DNA of 54,192 nucleotides from Mediterraneibacter agrestimuris (GTDB lineage: Bacteria; Bacillota; Clostridia; Lachnospirales; Lachnospiraceae), in contig NZ_CALPDG010000025.1 in assembly GCF_943193195.1 (NCBI RefSeq), forward strand, positions 1 to 54,192, read 5' to 3'. Below are positions 52,439 to 54,192 of the stretch, one piece after another; position 1 is the first letter of the stretch, and every line of letters begins with the position of its first letter. The notes under the pieces are model-generated. The model was not told the DNA's origin and ran no database searches. It saw nothing but the letters and a program-made list of their open reading frames with translations. Made by a program: the position numbers and the translations under genes.

Positions 52439-52792
52439 TTATTCCATCCTCAGTTGCTTCTTTCTTTTTAAGATTAGTTCTTCTAATTCATTTAATACTT
52501 GTTCATCTGTTTCTTCATCTACAAGGTTTGCCATGATAGCAAATGGAGAAGAAAAATGAGCCAATTTCTCGCAACTCATAGCAAGATACTCGTTGTAGCT
52601 TATAATTGGCGTATAACTTCTAGTTAATACAGTGCCGCTATATACAATCTGCTCTACTTTGATATACTCTTTTTTTATCAGGCTTCTAAGTGATGCCTGC
52701 ACTGTATTAATCTGTAAATCTTCGGATTTCTGTACAATAGCAGAAGCTGTCATAGATTCGGGGGAATTCCACAATATTTCCATAACCTGCAA
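52439..52792 (-). CDS. BlaI/MecI/CopY family repressor
   Basis: 117 residues: QVMEILWNSPESMTASAIVQKSEDLQINTVQASLRSLIKKEYIKVEQ is the BlaI-type winged helix, followed by a helical dimerisation tail. It begins with TTG within what is usually the first helix, so the N-terminus is short. In-frame codons before it (Ser-Arg-Arg-Gln-Leu) look like family sequence, but no start codon precedes them before a stop. One extra base around 52806 may have broken the original start. The usual partner is an M56 protease, present only as a remnant. Confidence 0.7.
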   Translation of the reverse strand: MQVMEILWNSPESMTASAIVQKSEDLQINTVQASLRSLIKKEYIKVEQIVYSGTVLTRSYTPIISYNEYLAMSCEKLAHFSSPFAIMANLVDEETDEQVLNELEELILKRKKQLRME

Positions 52793-52958
52793 CTGTCGCC
52801 TACTTACTCAATGATATATTGATAAATAATTAAAGTGATGATATGATTGAAAATGATAAAACAATTACTAAAAAGGGGATGATGGTATTGAGTTGATTTT
52901 TCCGAAATTATGCACCTGTAAAATAATAATTGTTTTACTTTAACTCTTCTTCCGACAA

Positions 52959-53147
52959 ATGCATGTAATTGTCGTTGCGCATATTGTTTTGAGAAAGAAT
53001 ATAATTAAGAAACTACCGTTATGTTTTGGTGGATGTCCATACTTTAGCATATATAAATCGGATGAACATTATATGTATGAATGTAACCCTATTACATTAA
53101 ATAGTCTTGATCGTGTTAAGGCAGTAGCAAGAACTAGCAGTAAATAG
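52959..53147 (+). CDS. Hypothetical small Cys-containing protein (62 residues)
   Basis: 62 residues with a basic hydrophobic start (HVIVVAHIVLRKNIIKKL) and three cysteines in CFGGCPYFSIYKSDEHYMYEC, possibly a small metal-binding knuckle. No good ribosome site is present, and upstream sequence (52793-52958) is AT-rich without a clear promoter. It is in the same direction as, and 15 bp before, the next gene. It may be the end of a degraded gene. I do not recognise it. Confidence 0.35.
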   Translation: MHVIVVAHIVLRKNIIKKLPLCFGGCPYFSIYKSDEHYMYECNPITLNSLDRVKAVARTSSK

Positions 53148-53162
53148 AGAGGTGAGAAAATT

Positions 53163-53810
53163 ATGAGCCTAAAAAAAATTCTGAGCAGTAAAATTTACTT
53201 ACGAATTTTAATTATTGCAGCAATTTTGAGTGATTGTTTTAATAATAAATTGAATTGGATGTGCATTTTGTATGTTGTAGGACTTATCCTGACTTATATC
53301 TTTTCGAATATTATTTCTGTTACTACTGATAAAAGTGAAAAGAATTTTAATATATTCTGGTTTCTGACACAAATAATAAGAAAGTACAAGTTTTTAATAG
53401 GTATTTGCATTATGTTAAATTTTGTTGTCATTTTTATTTACAAAAATACAGAAATAGCCATGAATTGGTGCGTTGGTAGCATTTACTTTACCATGATGGT
53501 AATTCTTTTTCAAATCAAAGGAATATGGAAAAAAAATAACGTGTCAAGAAATGTTGCATTTGGAAGACTGGTGTATTTCCTAATGTTTCCCACATTGTAT
53601 TATGTAGTGCTAATCAGATTACAACGTCCAATGATAAATAGTTTTCACTTTTTATTTTCAAAGGTGCAATTTAATGGTTTACCTATTGAGTTTTTGTATA
53701 GAAACACATTATTTTGGATTGTAAATTTAGTTGTAATAGGTGGTTTTGTATTATATTTGTTTAATATAAGAAAAGAAATTACGATGAAATATTTTTTACA
53801 ACAGAATTGA
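53163..53810 (+). CDS. Hypothetical multi-pass membrane protein
   Basis: 215 residues, with about six hydrophobic segments (for example ILIIAAILSDCF, MCILYVVGLILTYIFSNII, LIGICIMLNFVVIFIY, WCVGSIYFTMMVILFQI, FWIVNLVVIGGFVLYLFNI) and a basic N-terminus. AGAGGTGAG precedes the ATG. AT-rich codon use differs from the uronate region and suggests acquired DNA. No family recognised; a membrane subunit of a peptide export or immunity system is only a guess. Confidence 0.6.
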   Translation: MSLKKILSSKIYLRILIIAAILSDCFNNKLNWMCILYVVGLILTYIFSNIISVTTDKSEKNFNIFWFLTQIIRKYKFLIGICIMLNFVVIFIYKNTEIAMNWCVGSIYFTMMVILFQIKGIWKKNNVSRNVAFGRLVYFLMFPTLYYVVLIRLQRPMINSFHFLFSKVQFNGLPIEFLYRNTLFWIVNLVVIGGFVLYLFNIRKEITMKYFLQQN

Positions 53811-53960
53811 CAAGATAGGATAAAAAAAAGTGATAGCATCTTTGAATTGGCTCTGTCATTGTAGATGAGTGAGTGCACAAAACCATGTAAAACGAAAAAC
53901 AGGATGATTTATTTATTATTTTCTAAAGCCACCAGTTTCGTTGAATTCGAATGAATGTGA

Positions 53961-54098
53961 TTTTTAAGTAATCTAGCTTGTGGACACTGTGTAAGACATT
54001 GTAATGCCGAAAGCAAATGCAATGGTGGCAGAAACAAGAGTCCCCTTGCTTTAGCTATGGGGGTGCCAAAGAGTGCTATAAAATATATTTTAAGGTAA
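53961..54098 (+). pseudogene. Probable C-terminal remnant of an IS200/IS605 TnpB
   Basis: A frame of 45 codons opens after a stop and reads SNLACGHCVRHCNAESKC, with ACGHCVR as often seen after the zinc-finger part of TnpB proteins, and ends in KSAIKYILR. It covers TCCCCTTGCTTTAGCTATGGGGG, a hairpin with A/T-rich loop of the kind found at the right end of IS605-type elements. No upstream transposase sequence remains. The rest of 53811-54157 shows no gene. Confidence 0.35.
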
Positions 54099-54157
54099 TA
54101 TAGATAAAGCGAATGTATAAAATAGAAAGAGTTTTTTCAGAAGGAGGCGGATTGGAG

Positions 54158-54192
54158 ATGAATGGAAAATTACCCAAAAAAGCAGCAATTGT
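54158..54192 (+). CDS. Start of an unidentified gene cut by the window end
   Basis: An ATG with GAAGGAGG 11 bases upstream and 11 open codons (Met-Asn-Gly-Lys-Leu-Pro-Lys-Lys-Ala-Ala-Ile) running off the window. Too short to identify. Confidence 0.6.
   Translation, partial: MNGKLPKKAAI

Overview
The window reads as a chromosomal segment of a spore-forming, low-to-mid-GC Gram-positive anaerobe, most likely a gut Lachnospiraceae. The grounds are the strong AGGAGG ribosome sites, a T-box on valS, a glycine riboswitch, a spoIIAA-spoIIAB-sigF-spoVAA-spoVAB block, and a large uronate catabolism island with TRAP and GPH transporters. No lookup was possible, so the genus is not claimed.

Layout. (1) 0.2-11.0 kb: an accessory catabolic cluster of unknown substrate. 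It holds a DASS-type permease, a LysR regulator on the opposite strand, and a colinear run of MmgE/PrpD, octopine/nopaline dehydrogenase-like, Asp/Glu racemase-like, molybdopterin oxidoreductase, FAD oxidoreductase, 4-cluster ferredoxin, ornithine cyclodeaminase-like and 4-oxalocrotonate tautomerase-like genes. (2) 11.2-22.6 kb: core genes, namely T-box valS, an LTA-synthase-like sulfatase, folC, a 45-residue ORF, a TPR membrane protein and the sporulation block. (3) 22.6-51.9 kb: a uronate/aldonate region made of modules, three of them with a divergent AraC regulator: uxuA-uxuB-kduI-RpiB-like-TIM barrel; a TRAP transporter whose large permease is frameshifted; GH105-kduD; IclR/VOC/kdgA-kdgK-uxaC; GntR/IlvD-Edd/GntP; and GH2-GPH symporter. 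A riboswitch-controlled AGCS symporter sits in between. (4) 52.1-54.2 kb: an AT-rich accessory tail with a BlaI-like repressor, an M56-like remnant, orphan small and membrane genes and a likely TnpB remnant.

Metabolic logic of region 3: glycosidases (GH2, GH105) and transporters deliver uronates. UxaC, UxuB and UxuA convert glucuronate to 2-keto-3-deoxygluconate (KDG). KduI and KduD bring unsaturated uronates to KDG, and an IlvD/Edd dehydratase with GntP probably brings an aldonate there. KdgK and KdgA then split KDG to pyruvate and glyceraldehyde-3-phosphate. Three copies of a shared operator (TTTCAT-N3-ATGAAA type) lie in front of the IclR gene, the VOC gene and kdgA, suggesting a local KdgR-like regulon.

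The least expected structure is a family of small non-coding palindromic elements scattered between genes. Their ends are GTAACAGTTC.../...GAACTGTTAC. Several are flanked by perfect 8-bp target duplications, and one is inserted inside another with both duplications intact. They look like MITEs; GTAA ends with 8-bp duplications suggest mobilisation by an IS66-type transposase. They touch stop codons, a terminator arm, a -35 box and an RBS.
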